This document shows positions 24,056 through 32,759 of a DNA stretch of 40,780 nt, piece by piece. Below the pieces are notes generated by a model. It was not told the origin of the DNA, did no database searches, and was given only the letters and a program-made list of their open reading frames with translations. The translations under genes were made by a program, and so were the position numbers. The DNA lies in contig JACKGZ010000010.1 in the NCBI GenBank assembly GCA_020639255.1, positions 1 through 40,780 on the forward strand, written 5' to 3'. The stretch comes from Phycisphaera sp. Its GTDB lineage: Bacteria > Planctomycetota > Phycisphaerae > Phycisphaerales > UBA1924. Positions within the stretch are counted from its first letter, which is position 1; every line of letters starts with the position of its first letter.

Positions 24056-24256
24056 GTCTTTGCCCTCGTTCCGGGACGCGGGAGTGCGTTCCGGTCAGGG
24101 ATGAACACTGGGGGAGGGGGCGGTGTTCCCGGGGAGGGGTGTATACATGGGATCTTGACTTTGGGATGTTTTGGTTCGGAGGAAAGGGTGCCAAGGGTTG
24201 TCCCAAAGGGCAAGGTGTGCTTGGTAGGCTGATGGAATCAAAGGTCGGAGACCCAA

Positions 24257-24823
24257 TTGACTCGAAAGAAGAAACTCATCGCTGCTGGGACTGTGCTGGC
24301 CTTTCTAACCTACTCACTCCTCACTGGTGGGCTTGTGGTTTCTTGCACAAGCGACTTTGGTGGCCAAAGCGACATCTATCTCGCGCCGAGTTTAGAATCC
24401 GATATTTACATCGATCCATCTCGAACTGATCTAGGCATTATCTTTGTTGGTCACTATTACTCTACTAGTGCGCCGTATGCCATTCGACTGCAGTTGTGGG
24501 ATGACACTAATTCGTATCGATCCATTCAAATAGATGCCGTGGAGTTTACATACCACGACGGCACTCGTGAAAGTTACCCACTAGCCTGGTCGAAAGAACT
24601 CAACATGGACATGCTTGGATCGCGGCCTGGGGATGCACGAAGAAGATGGCTCAGCGAAACCATCGAAGATCTACAGATTCAACACGCAGACGTATCAATC
24701 AAATTGAGCGGCGTTCTTTTCAAGACCGATGGAAATTCCGTGCCATTCGAAAGCAGTCAGAGTTTCCAAGCTGAAAGTCAATTTGACACTTATACGTTTT
24801 GGCACGTGCTCGCGAATATCTAG
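24257..24823 (+). CDS. Orphan lipoprotein-like protein, AT-richer than surroundings
   Basis: The 188-residue protein uses TTG 24257 with GGAG eight bases upstream. It has a lysine-rich N-terminus and a hydrophobic stretch ending GGLVVSC (Cys30), which resembles a lipobox. The mature part contains YLAPSLESDIYIDPSRTDLG, IRLQLWDDTNSYRS and WLSETIEDLQIQHADVSIKL. I recognise no family. It is visibly AT-richer than the neighbouring nuoD and barrel genes and stands alone between opposite-strand genes. Confidence 0.6.
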   Translation: MTRKKKLIAAGTVLAFLTYSLLTGGLVVSCTSDFGGQSDIYLAPSLESDIYIDPSRTDLGIIFVGHYYSTSAPYAIRLQLWDDTNSYRSIQIDAVEFTYHDGTRESYPLAWSKELNMDMLGSRPGDARRRWLSETIEDLQIQHADVSIKLSGVLFKTDGNSVPFESSQSFQAESQFDTYTFWHVLANI

Positions 24824-24851
24824 ACTCTGCAAGCCAATACGCTCTCGTTCG

Positions 24852-26141
24852 TTACCTATCCAGCTCCGCCGCCACGACATTGATCGAGCCGAGCACCGCG
24901 ACGATGTCGGCGAGCATGTGCCCCTCGATCATCTTGGCCATCGCCGAGTAATTGATAAAGCTCGGCGGCCGCGTCCGCACGCGCCACGGGCGGTTGTCGC
25001 CGCCCGAGACGATGTAGTAGCCGAGCTCGCCGTTGGCGGTTTCCTGGGCGCCGTAGCTCTCGGCGACCGGGGGCTTCCACCCGCGGTTGGACATGATCAG
25101 CTCGAAGTGCTGGATGAGGCCCTCGATGGAGCCGTAGACGTCTTCCTTCCGTGGCTTGGTCATCTTCGAGTCGGCGAACGCATCGATCGGGCCGCCAGGG
25201 ATGTCGTCGATCAGCTGGTTGATGATCGAGCGGGCCTGCTTGATCTCCTCGACGCGGACGAGGAAGCGCGTGTACACGTCGCCGTCTTCCGCGAGCGGCA
25301 CCGAGAACTTGACCTTCTCGGCGCCCTGCCCGTCCCAGTTGTCCGCGTAGCAGAGGTAGGGCTCGTCCTTGCGAAGGTCGCGCCTCACGCCCGACGCACG
25401 CGCCAAGGGCCCCGAGAGCGACCAGTTGATCGCGTCCTCGCGGCTGATGATCCCGACGCCCTGCGTGCGGTCCATGAAAATCCGGTTCCGCTCGACGAGC
25501 TTCTCAAGGTCGCGCACCGCGCTGGTCAGGTCGTCGTTGACGAACTCCTTGACCATGAGCTTGAAGGTTTCCTCGTCGGGCAGGTCGCGCATCGCGCCGC
25601 CGACGCGCGTCCAGTCCGGGTGGAACCGCTGGCCCGAGATGTAATCGACGATGTCGTAGATCCGCTCGCGCGGGTTGAAGGCGTAGAGGAAGCCCGTGAA
25701 CGCGCCCAGGTCAAGGGCCGCAGCCCCCGTGCACAGCAGGTGGTCCTGGATGCGACCCATCTCAGCCATGATCGTGCGGATGACCTTGCAGCGCGGCGTG
25801 ATGTCGATGCCGAAGAGCTTCTCGACCGCGCCGTGCCAGCAGATGTCGTTGGAGATCGGGCTCAGATAGTTCATCCGGCTCACGATCGTGACGTACTGGT
25901 TGTAGTCCATCACCTCGGCCTGCTTCTCGAAGCCCGAGTGCAGGTACCCGATGTGCGGCGTGCACCGCGCGATCCGCTCGCCGTCGAGCTGGAGCACCAG
26001 CCGAAGCGTCGTGTGCGTCGCCGGGTGCTGGGGCCCGAAGTTCAGCGTCCACCGATCCCCCGTGTCGACCATCCCCTCGACATAGGGCGTGGTCTCGGTA
26101 TCGACGTCGAACCCCTCGTCCGGCTTGAGCGTGTAAGGCAT
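24852..26141 (-). CDS. nuoD: NADH-quinone oxidoreductase subunit D (49 kDa)
   Basis: The 429-residue subunit forms the quinone-binding site of complex I with NuoB and descends from [NiFe]-hydrogenase large subunits. LNFGPQHPATHTTLRLVLQLDGE is the hallmark N-terminal part, with a loop histidine and nearby residues that bind quinone. HIGYLHSGFEKQAE, YLSPISNDICW and the C-terminal ARVRTPSF-like RTRPPSFINYSAMAKMIEGHMLADIVAVLGSI are also present. ATG 26141 follows GAGGAGC. No nuoC or nuoB is next to it. Confidence 0.96.
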   Translation of the reverse strand: MPYTLKPDEGFDVDTETTPYVEGMVDTGDRWTLNFGPQHPATHTTLRLVLQLDGERIARCTPHIGYLHSGFEKQAEVMDYNQYVTIVSRMNYLSPISNDICWHGAVEKLFGIDITPRCKVIRTIMAEMGRIQDHLLCTGAAALDLGAFTGFLYAFNPRERIYDIVDYISGQRFHPDWTRVGGAMRDLPDEETFKLMVKEFVNDDLTSAVRDLEKLVERNRIFMDRTQGVGIISREDAINWSLSGPLARASGVRRDLRKDEPYLCYADNWDGQGAEKVKFSVPLAEDGDVYTRFLVRVEEIKQARSIINQLIDDIPGGPIDAFADSKMTKPRKEDVYGSIEGLIQHFELIMSNRGWKPPVAESYGAQETANGELGYYIVSGGDNRPWRVRTRPPSFINYSAMAKMIEGHMLADIVAVLGSINVVAAELDR

Positions 26142-26226
26142 CTGCGTGGCTCCTCGCGGTCAGGCCCAAGTGTAGGAGGACTCGGGATCCCTGGGAGACA
26201 GGCAGAGGGATCGTCCAGTATGCCTG

Positions 26227-27975
26227 CTACGGGCACCCGAGTGTGTAATTCGATACCCACGCGGAGAAGTCCGAGGATGAGCACAGGCCGTTAAAGTTCT
26301 GATCGCACTGCACCGAGCCCGTATTGAAAGCGGCCACCCATGCTGAGAAATCCGCAGGCGAGGTCATACCGTCGCCATTCACATCGGCTACGCAACCGAA
26401 GTCGATACTCTCAACCACCACGGCACTCGTCCCGTCCGTGAACTGCACCCAGGCCGCAACCATGTCTGAGCTATTTACACTTCCTGTAGGAAGGATCTGA
26501 GAACGTTCGACGGTTTTGGTGTTCCCGGGGCCGACCGTGATGGGTGTTCCGGGAGGAGCCACCGCACGCAGCTCGCCTCGTTGGTCGCTGACCCAGCTTC
26601 CTACGAGCGGGCTTTGCGGATCGAACCCGGGCCAGAGCAATTCACCTGTGAAGGCGATCCTGCCCGTTCTGATCGATGGATCTGGGCCGAGTGATCCGTC
26701 GGGGTATGTCACTCGGAAGGAACGGAAGGTATAGCCCGGCGGAAACCCCGGCGCTTGGTCGCCCTCGCGGGCACCTAGTACAAGATCTTTGTCCCACATT
26801 TCAAACCAAATGCACTCATCGTTTGCGGACGTAACGCCCGGACCAGATAGCTTTGAGACGAAAGCGATGGTGTCAAAATCACTAATAAAAACATCATCGA
26901 TTGAACCGATACTCGTTCCGCTCAACAATCCCGGTGCTTGAGAACCCTCTCGATAGAGCTCTCTTAGAGAGCTTTGTCGGTTACTGAATATGACTTGGTC
27001 ATTACTATCGGCGATATTCGGCCCGCTAACAGTCATTAAATAATATAAATTTTGATATAGACTCACAAACGGACGGATGGATGCAATCCGAGTGTCTGGT
27101 GAGAATCTTGGAGCTTGATCACCCTCGCGAAACTGCAAATGCAGAACTCCCGATCCACCAGTCCAAGTCCAAACACCTTCGTTGTTTTCTTCGGTAATGC
27201 CTGGTCCCTCACAGATAGCATGAAACGCGGTAAGCCCAGCCGCTCCAACCGTGGGATGTCCAAAGTGCCGAAACACAACGCCCGTATTGAATCCTGGGGC
27301 TTGATCGCCTTCGCGAGCAATCAGGGCCGTGCTTAAACCACGGTCGTCTGTGCCCCAAATTCCGGTGTCGGACGTGGACGGTAAATCCTCGCCGCGTAGT
27401 TTGATATGAAGGGCGAAGGTGTTCGTGAGCGTGAACGCCGGCACGGAAGCGTCACTGTGAAACAGATCGCCCGTCAAATAAGTGGTGCCCGCGGCACCGG
27501 TTCCCTCTAATAAAATAGTTCGGATGTTTCCAAGCTGATTCCAGTTTTGCCACACGCCTTCGTCACCTCTGTCTAACTTTGCGACAAACGAAAAGCGTTC
27601 ACTGCTATTGAACAGCGGCGTGGGCGCGTATTGCCCAAACGTGTTCATTCTTCCAAAATCAATTATATAACTACCATCTGCCCCTGCTGGGACTTCTCCT
27701 TCGCGAGCTACGGCGTAGAGCGTTTTGTCCGATTCAATGTAGAGCACGCGATCGTTTACTTGATTGACACCAATTCCTTGAATTGATGAAACAAACCCGG
27801 TGTTCCCAAGTGTTGAGATCTGTGGCATTTCAAACGATTTGTATGTCACGCCCGCAGGCATCCCAGAAGCCTGCTGGCCTTCCGCTGCGACCACCCTATA
27901 TTCGACGGGCTGAGCAACACACACACCGACCAATATTTCCGCAGCGAGCGGAACAAGTGCCTTTTGAAGACGCAT
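26227..27975 (-). CDS. Exported REGxxAPG/NxxGxxAF-repeat protein with GC-type dockerin C-terminus
   Basis: The 582-residue protein begins at ATG 27975 after GGGAGGATTCA, with a signal peptide ending near CVA-QPV. It contains about six repeats of roughly 80 residues with the core (A/R)REGDQAPGF. Later blocks have GPGI...NDEGVW- and IAFVSKL-like strands, corresponding to the choice-of-anchor NxxGxxAF (DUF7453-like) repeats, which may form a beta-propeller. The final 55 residues (528-582) are a dockerin-like pair, CVADVNGDGMTSPADFSAWV then SSSDFSAWVSNYTLGC. It is probably secreted and attached through the C-terminal module. The coding sequence is AT-richer than its neighbours in the middle. Confidence 0.82.
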   Translation of the reverse strand: MRLQKALVPLAAEILVGVCVAQPVEYRVVAAEGQQASGMPAGVTYKSFEMPQISTLGNTGFVSSIQGIGVNQVNDRVLYIESDKTLYAVAREGEVPAGADGSYIIDFGRMNTFGQYAPTPLFNSSERFSFVAKLDRGDEGVWQNWNQLGNIRTILLEGTGAAGTTYLTGDLFHSDASVPAFTLTNTFALHIKLRGEDLPSTSDTGIWGTDDRGLSTALIAREGDQAPGFNTGVVFRHFGHPTVGAAGLTAFHAICEGPGITEENNEGVWTWTGGSGVLHLQFREGDQAPRFSPDTRIASIRPFVSLYQNLYYLMTVSGPNIADSNDQVIFSNRQSSLRELYREGSQAPGLLSGTSIGSIDDVFISDFDTIAFVSKLSGPGVTSANDECIWFEMWDKDLVLGAREGDQAPGFPPGYTFRSFRVTYPDGSLGPDPSIRTGRIAFTGELLWPGFDPQSPLVGSWVSDQRGELRAVAPPGTPITVGPGNTKTVERSQILPTGSVNSSDMVAAWVQFTDGTSAVVVESIDFGCVADVNGDGMTSPADFSAWVAAFNTGSVQCDQNFNGLCSSSDFSAWVSNYTLGCP

Positions 27976-28186
27976 TGAATCCTCCCATGGTCGATCAGCC
28001 CCTGACCCGTACATCGCAGTATAACAAACTAGATTTGACTCTCGGTTGCTGGTCTCACACGGTGCCGAGTGCTACGCAAATCTTGAGGAACTAACGGCGT
28101 GTCGGCCTCAACGCCCAATAACCATTTTTCAGCCACGTCTCCCCGGTCCGCCCTGCTACCCTTAGCCGTACCAGCACCGAGGGGTT

Positions 28187-30313
28187 ATGAAGGTCTGCCT
28201 CATCTCACGCGAGTTCGCGCCGTTCTTCGGCGCCGGCATCGGCACCTACGCCGCCTGCTGGGCCCGCGCGCTCACCGAGGCCGGCCACGACGTCCACGTC
28301 CTCACCCGCAACCACGAGGGCGTCCTCGAGCAGGGCCCGTCGCTCTACCCGGGCATCACCTTCCACGTCATCAACCCCGCCGACGGCCCACCCAAGCTCG
28401 ACCACAACTACCCATACGCGAGACACGCGCTCGCCGTCCTCAAATCCGTCCGTCGGCTCCACGAACGCTTCGGCTTCGATGTCATCGAGTACCCCGACTA
28501 CTGGGCCGAGGGCCACGCGCTCAGCCAGGCCAAGCGCACAACGAGCGAGTTCGACAACGTCACCCTCGTCTGCCGCCTGCACACCTCGAGCGCCCTCTGC
28601 CGCCAGCTCGACGACGACTCCACCTACCCGCACTACGCCGCGTACCTGGACATCATGGAGCACGAGTCAATCGCCCACGCGGACGTCGTGCTCAGCCCAT
28701 CGACCGATCTCCTGCGCACCACCCGCGAGTACCTCGCCCGCCACGACCTCGGCGAGATCAACGAGGGCCACGTCCTCCGCTACCCGTTCGACGTCGCATC
28801 CACCGCCGACCTGCGCACGCCGGGCGCACAAACACCCGCGCAAGCAAGTGAGCCCACCGTCCTCTACTTCGGCCGCATGGAGCAGCGCAAGGGGGTCGAC
28901 CTGCTCGTCCGCGCCGCCCAAGTGCTGCTCGACAAGGGCATCAAGGCACGCTTTGTTTTCGTCGGGGGCGACACGGGCTCGGGCCCGTTCGGCCGCTCCA
29001 TGCGCAAGCACATGCAGAAGCTCGTCCGCCCCGAGTGGCAGAACAGGTTCGAGCTCCTGCCGCCCGTCCCCCGCGCTCAGCTCGGCCCCATGATCGACAG
29101 CGCCACCCTCTGCTGCTTCCCCGCCAGGTGGGACAACTTCCCAAACGCCCTCCTCGAAGCGATGGCCTCCGGGGCTGCAGTCGTCTCAACAAACACCGGC
29201 GGCCCGGGCGAGATCATCGAGCTCGAAACCTCGGGCCTTCTCTGCCAGCCAACACCCGATGCGCTCGCGACCACGCTCGAGCGCGCACTGGCGGATGACC
29301 AGCTCCGGGCGCACATCGCCGGCCATGCTCCAGAACGCATCGCAACGCTCTGCAAACCCCGCGAGATCGTGTCCCAATTCTCAGCGCACATCGCCGGAGT
29401 TCGTGTTCCACGTGAAACGCCGACCGAGACACCGCTCGTCTCCGTCATCATCCCGCACTACAACCTCGCCGAGTTCCTCCCCGAGACGCTCGAATCCATC
29501 GAGCGCCAGACCTACGCGAACATCGAGACCATCGTCATCGACGACGGCTCCACCGACCCCGATTCCATCAAGCTCATCGAGTCGCTCGATCGCGCGAACC
29601 TCCGTGTCGTGCGTCAGGCCAACCAGGGCCTCTCCGGCGCGCGCAACACGGGCATCCGCGAAGCCAGGGGCGAGTTCATCCTGCCGGTCGACGCCGACGA
29701 CCTGATCAGCCCGACCTTCGTCGAGAAGGCCGTCCGCGTGATGCAGCGCGAGCCGAAGCTCGCCTATGTCACCGCTCTGGTGGGCTACTTCCGCCAGTCC
29801 CCCGCGCGCCGATTCGGCGGCTGGGTGCCGCTTGGTCTGCACCGCAACCTGCTGCCCATCCACAACTGCGCCGGCTGCTGCATGGCGCTCTTCCGCGCGG
29901 ACGCCCTGCACGACGCGGGCGGGTACTCGACCGATCTGACCAGCTACGAAGACTGGGACCTCTACTGCGCCCTCGCCGAGCGGGGGCTGCACGGCGCGGT
30001 GATCCCGGACATTATGCTGCATTACCGGATCCGCCCGGACTCGCTCCTGCGCACGGAAGTCGAGATGCGCCGCCAGCACCTGCACGCCCGCGTGCTCGAG
30101 AAGCACCCGGACCTGCCGCGCAATCACTCACGCGTCCTGCGCACCATGCTCAGCGAACAGATGGAAGCGGCAAAGCTCGAGCGCGCCGGCCTGCGATACA
30201 AGCTCGCCGATCGCATCAACGAAGCGATCAAGGGCTCACCCGTCCACGGCCTCGTCAAGGGCCTCGCCCAGCGCACCATCGAGATCAAGCAACGACGACG
30301 CAGCGAAGTCTGA
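28187..30313 (+). CDS. Bifunctional GT4-GT2 glycosyltransferase fusion
   Basis: The 708-residue protein starts ATG 28187 after GAGGGGTT. Residues 1-400 are a GT-B family 4 enzyme: VCLISREFAPFFGAGIGTYA, LYFGRMEQRKGVDLLVRAA and FPARWDNFPNALLEAMASG. Residues about 416-690 are a GT-A family 2 domain: VSVIIPHYNLAEFLPETLES, VIDDGSTD, the Mn2+-binding DAD at 502-504 (LPVDADDLI) and a typical SYEDWDLYCALAERG. Both sites look complete, so the protein could add two sugars in sequence to a surface glycan. No signal or transmembrane helix is seen. It converges with the next glycosyltransferase gene. Confidence 0.92.
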   Translation: MKVCLISREFAPFFGAGIGTYAACWARALTEAGHDVHVLTRNHEGVLEQGPSLYPGITFHVINPADGPPKLDHNYPYARHALAVLKSVRRLHERFGFDVIEYPDYWAEGHALSQAKRTTSEFDNVTLVCRLHTSSALCRQLDDDSTYPHYAAYLDIMEHESIAHADVVLSPSTDLLRTTREYLARHDLGEINEGHVLRYPFDVASTADLRTPGAQTPAQASEPTVLYFGRMEQRKGVDLLVRAAQVLLDKGIKARFVFVGGDTGSGPFGRSMRKHMQKLVRPEWQNRFELLPPVPRAQLGPMIDSATLCCFPARWDNFPNALLEAMASGAAVVSTNTGGPGEIIELETSGLLCQPTPDALATTLERALADDQLRAHIAGHAPERIATLCKPREIVSQFSAHIAGVRVPRETPTETPLVSVIIPHYNLAEFLPETLESIERQTYANIETIVIDDGSTDPDSIKLIESLDRANLRVVRQANQGLSGARNTGIREARGEFILPVDADDLISPTFVEKAVRVMQREPKLAYVTALVGYFRQSPARRFGGWVPLGLHRNLLPIHNCAGCCMALFRADALHDAGGYSTDLTSYEDWDLYCALAERGLHGAVIPDIMLHYRIRPDSLLRTEVEMRRQHLHARVLEKHPDLPRNHSRVLRTMLSEQMEAAKLERAGLRYKLADRINEAIKGSPVHGLVKGLAQRTIEIKQRRRSEV

Positions 30314-30337
30314 CGCTCTTGTCACAAGCACGGGTGT

Positions 30338-32098
30338 CTATCCGCCCAGGAGCTTGCGGGCGGAGCCCATCAGGCGCGACTTGATCGTGTCGCCCTGAGC
30401 CTCGAACGCCTGCGCGAGCCGCACCGCGCGACCGATCGGGAGACCCGCTTCGCCCGCGACCATCTCCCGGCGCACAAGCCCGCTGACATCCACGTTCACC
30501 GCGGGTCCGTCGGCAGGAGTTGCCTCGCACCGCGCTTCGGGCACAGCGACGCCCTTGGCGCCGAGCGAGACCAAGAGCGCCAGGAGCTTCCACGCCTCGC
30601 GCACGCGGATCGCCTGGTCCGGGTCGGTGTCCGCGGGCAGAGCCGCCCGCACCTCGGGTCGATCGAGCCACGATCGGCGCAGCACGACCGAGCCGACCTC
30701 GCGCGGCCCGATGACGAGTCCCTCAAGACTCGGCGTCCCGTGCGCGATCACACGGTCCCCTGCGCGTGGCCACCCGATCGCGAAGTCCGCCCCGCTCAGT
30801 GTGAGCGCGCAAGTCAATTTCTCACAGGCCGCCGAGATCATCGAGGGCGTGTTGATCATCGCGCACTTCGGGTCGCTCTTGATCTCGCGCCAGTGCTCGA
30901 TACCACGCACGTGCTCCTGCCGCTGGCCGAGCACGGCTTTCGGGTCGCACATCTCCCGCACGCGCTCGATCGCCCGCTGACCCATCTCTTCGCGCTCGTC
31001 CCTCGTCATCGCGAGCGCCTCACCGATCGCCGCAGCCAGCGAGGCGGCGCTCGCGGACTCGAAGATCAGCCCGCTGAGCTTGTGCTCGATGAACTCGCTG
31101 GCACCCCCGATGTCGGACGCGATCACCACGCGACCCGCCGCCATCGCTTCGATGCATGTGAAGGGCGAGTTATCCTCGGGAGAAGGGACGACCACCACGC
31201 CCGCCGAGTGCTGCAACGCGCTGACATCGCCCGGCGACATGCGCCCGTGCTCGACCACCGTGAGCGCCGCCTCGCGCGACATCTGCGAGAGCAGCCGCTC
31301 GCCGATCGGCACGCCCGTCCGCTCGTCGGGGGTGTCCATCCCGACCAGGTGCAGCCGCGCCTCGGGCCTCAGCCGCGACCACGCCGACAGGAGCGTGTCG
31401 ATCCCCTTGCGGTACTCGAGCCGACCGACGAAGAGCACGTCCGACTCCATCTCGTCGATCTCGGCCGACTCACGCACGGGCATGGGCAGCCGGATCACCG
31501 AGGCGTGGACGCCCCAGTTCCGTTCGACCCAGCCCGCCATAAAGTGCGAGGGCGTCACCACAGCGTCCGACCACCGCGCCTGTTCGCGTTCCATCCGCTG
31601 CAGCTCGTGCATCGCGCGCCCCGGCTCGCATCGGCGGTTCACGCGCTCGATCCATGCGCTCGGCGAGTGCACGAACGTCACCATCCGCACGTCGCCGTAG
31701 GATCCGAGATTCCGCCGGCGGTTGAGCGCGAACCAGCCCGCGGCCCCCGTATCGGCAAACTCGACCATGTCGATGCCGTAGCGCACGATCAGCGATTCGA
31801 GCTCGTCGGCGACCTGCATCGCAAAGACCGAGTGCGGCCCGAGCGCGTTCCAGGCGGCGAGGGTCTCGGCGTTGCGGATCGCCGGGTGCGGCGCGGCCCA
31901 GTCCTCGCCCTCGACCAGCGGCAAACGCACAACCGTGACGCCGTCCTCGATGTCCTCGGTGCGCGGGCCCGGCCCGACCGTGATCACAACGGGGTGAAGC
32001 CCCGCGCGGACCATCGCCTGCGTCACGCTGTGGGCGTAGGTCCCGATCCCGCCGCCCGAGAAAGGCGGGAACTCCCGGCTGACAAAGCACCACGTCAT
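30338..32098 (-). CDS. GT4 glycosyltransferase with a degenerate C-terminal GT2-like domain
   Basis: The 586-residue protein uses ATG 32098, which overlaps the preceding gene's stop as ATGA. Residues 1-400 are a family 4 enzyme: CFVSREFPPFSGGGIGTYA, SDVLFVGRLEYRKGIDTLL, HLVGMDTPDER and VPSPEDNSPFTCIEAMAAG. Its N-terminus is close in style to the GT4-GT2 fusion across the convergent junction. Residues about 425-560 resemble the second half of a GT2 domain (GSVVLRRSWLDRPEVRAAL, AWKLLALLVSLGAKGVAVPE) but lack the DxD and the VSVIIP start, so it is probably non-catalytic. Acceptor and sugar are unknown. Confidence 0.85.
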   Translation of the reverse strand: MTWCFVSREFPPFSGGGIGTYAHSVTQAMVRAGLHPVVITVGPGPRTEDIEDGVTVVRLPLVEGEDWAAPHPAIRNAETLAAWNALGPHSVFAMQVADELESLIVRYGIDMVEFADTGAAGWFALNRRRNLGSYGDVRMVTFVHSPSAWIERVNRRCEPGRAMHELQRMEREQARWSDAVVTPSHFMAGWVERNWGVHASVIRLPMPVRESAEIDEMESDVLFVGRLEYRKGIDTLLSAWSRLRPEARLHLVGMDTPDERTGVPIGERLLSQMSREAALTVVEHGRMSPGDVSALQHSAGVVVVPSPEDNSPFTCIEAMAAGRVVIASDIGGASEFIEHKLSGLIFESASAASLAAAIGEALAMTRDEREEMGQRAIERVREMCDPKAVLGQRQEHVRGIEHWREIKSDPKCAMINTPSMISAACEKLTCALTLSGADFAIGWPRAGDRVIAHGTPSLEGLVIGPREVGSVVLRRSWLDRPEVRAALPADTDPDQAIRVREAWKLLALLVSLGAKGVAVPEARCEATPADGPAVNVDVSGLVRREMVAGEAGLPIGRAVRLAQAFEAQGDTIKSRLMGSARKLLGG

Positions 32099-32691
32099 CG
32101 CGCGCCGCTCCATGTCTTCCAGAGCGAGAACGCCTCGTTCGCGCCGACGGCCTGACTCGGAATCAGCCGCTGCCCGTGGCTCACGAGCCAGGCGCGCCCC
32201 TCGGGGCGCAGCTCGTCGATGTCGTGCGGATCCCGCCGGAGACGCCTCGCGTGGTACGCGTCGGTGCTGACGACCTGTCCGCCGTGCGCGGCGCAGAGCA
32301 ATCCGAGCACCCAGCTCGCCCCGTGATCGAGCACCGGATCGCGCCGAATGAGCGAGCGGTCAACCTCGAAAGCGGGCCAGCGATCGGCGCGGATGGCGAC
32401 GGGCCCGAGCACGCGAGGACGCTTCAGCAGACCCGTCACGGAGAAATCCTCGCCCAGCCTGCCGTGACCGACGACCATCGCGGCCGACGCGTGGTCGCGC
32501 GCCGCCTTGGCGAGATCAACCAGCTTCTCATCGCTCCACGAGTCGCAGCGAACGAGCACCAGGCGCGAGCCCTTCCTCAGTGCTTCGAGCACGCCCTTCA
32601 TGCCCGCGTGCGCCGGATTGACCGCGATCGCGTTCTCCACGAAGCAAGCCCCCGAAAGCCGACGGTCGCGCCGCCAAGATCGGCGGATCAC
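32095..32691 (-). CDS. Hypothetical protein with GT2-like C-terminal half
   Basis: The 198-residue frame starts at GTG 32691, but the first 20-30 residues (MIRRSWRRDRRL) are weak and a downstream ATG start (MKGVLEALRKG) is possible. RPRVLGPVAIRADRWPAFEV and DHGASWVLGLLCAAHGGQVV match in order and spacing the degenerate GT2-like tail of the neighbouring GT4 protein. The glycosyltransferase nucleotide-sugar site is absent. It lies 68 bases after pepA and overlaps the GT4 start by four bases, so the three genes may share a transcript. Confidence 0.55.
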   Translation of the reverse strand: MIRRSWRRDRRLSGACFVENAIAVNPAHAGMKGVLEALRKGSRLVLVRCDSWSDEKLVDLAKAARDHASAAMVVGHGRLGEDFSVTGLLKRPRVLGPVAIRADRWPAFEVDRSLIRRDPVLDHGASWVLGLLCAAHGGQVVSTDAYHARRLRRDPHDIDELRPEGRAWLVSHGQRLIPSQAVGANEAFSLWKTWSGAR

Positions 32692-32759
32692 GCGGAACGC
32701 GCCGCACCCGTCAGCCTCTCCAGCTTACCAGAACTCTCTCCTGAGCGGATCGGACGGAA

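Noticed and set aside
24103..24128. GAACAC...GTGTTC inverted repeat
   Set aside because: The six-base arms in G-rich sequence could be chance; no adjacent gene start or T-run supports an operator or terminator.
30740..32155. Long plus-strand open frame opposite the GT4 gene
   Set aside because: It is a mirror of a well-supported glycosyltransferase; its composition (Arg, His, Pro) is typical of a shadow frame.
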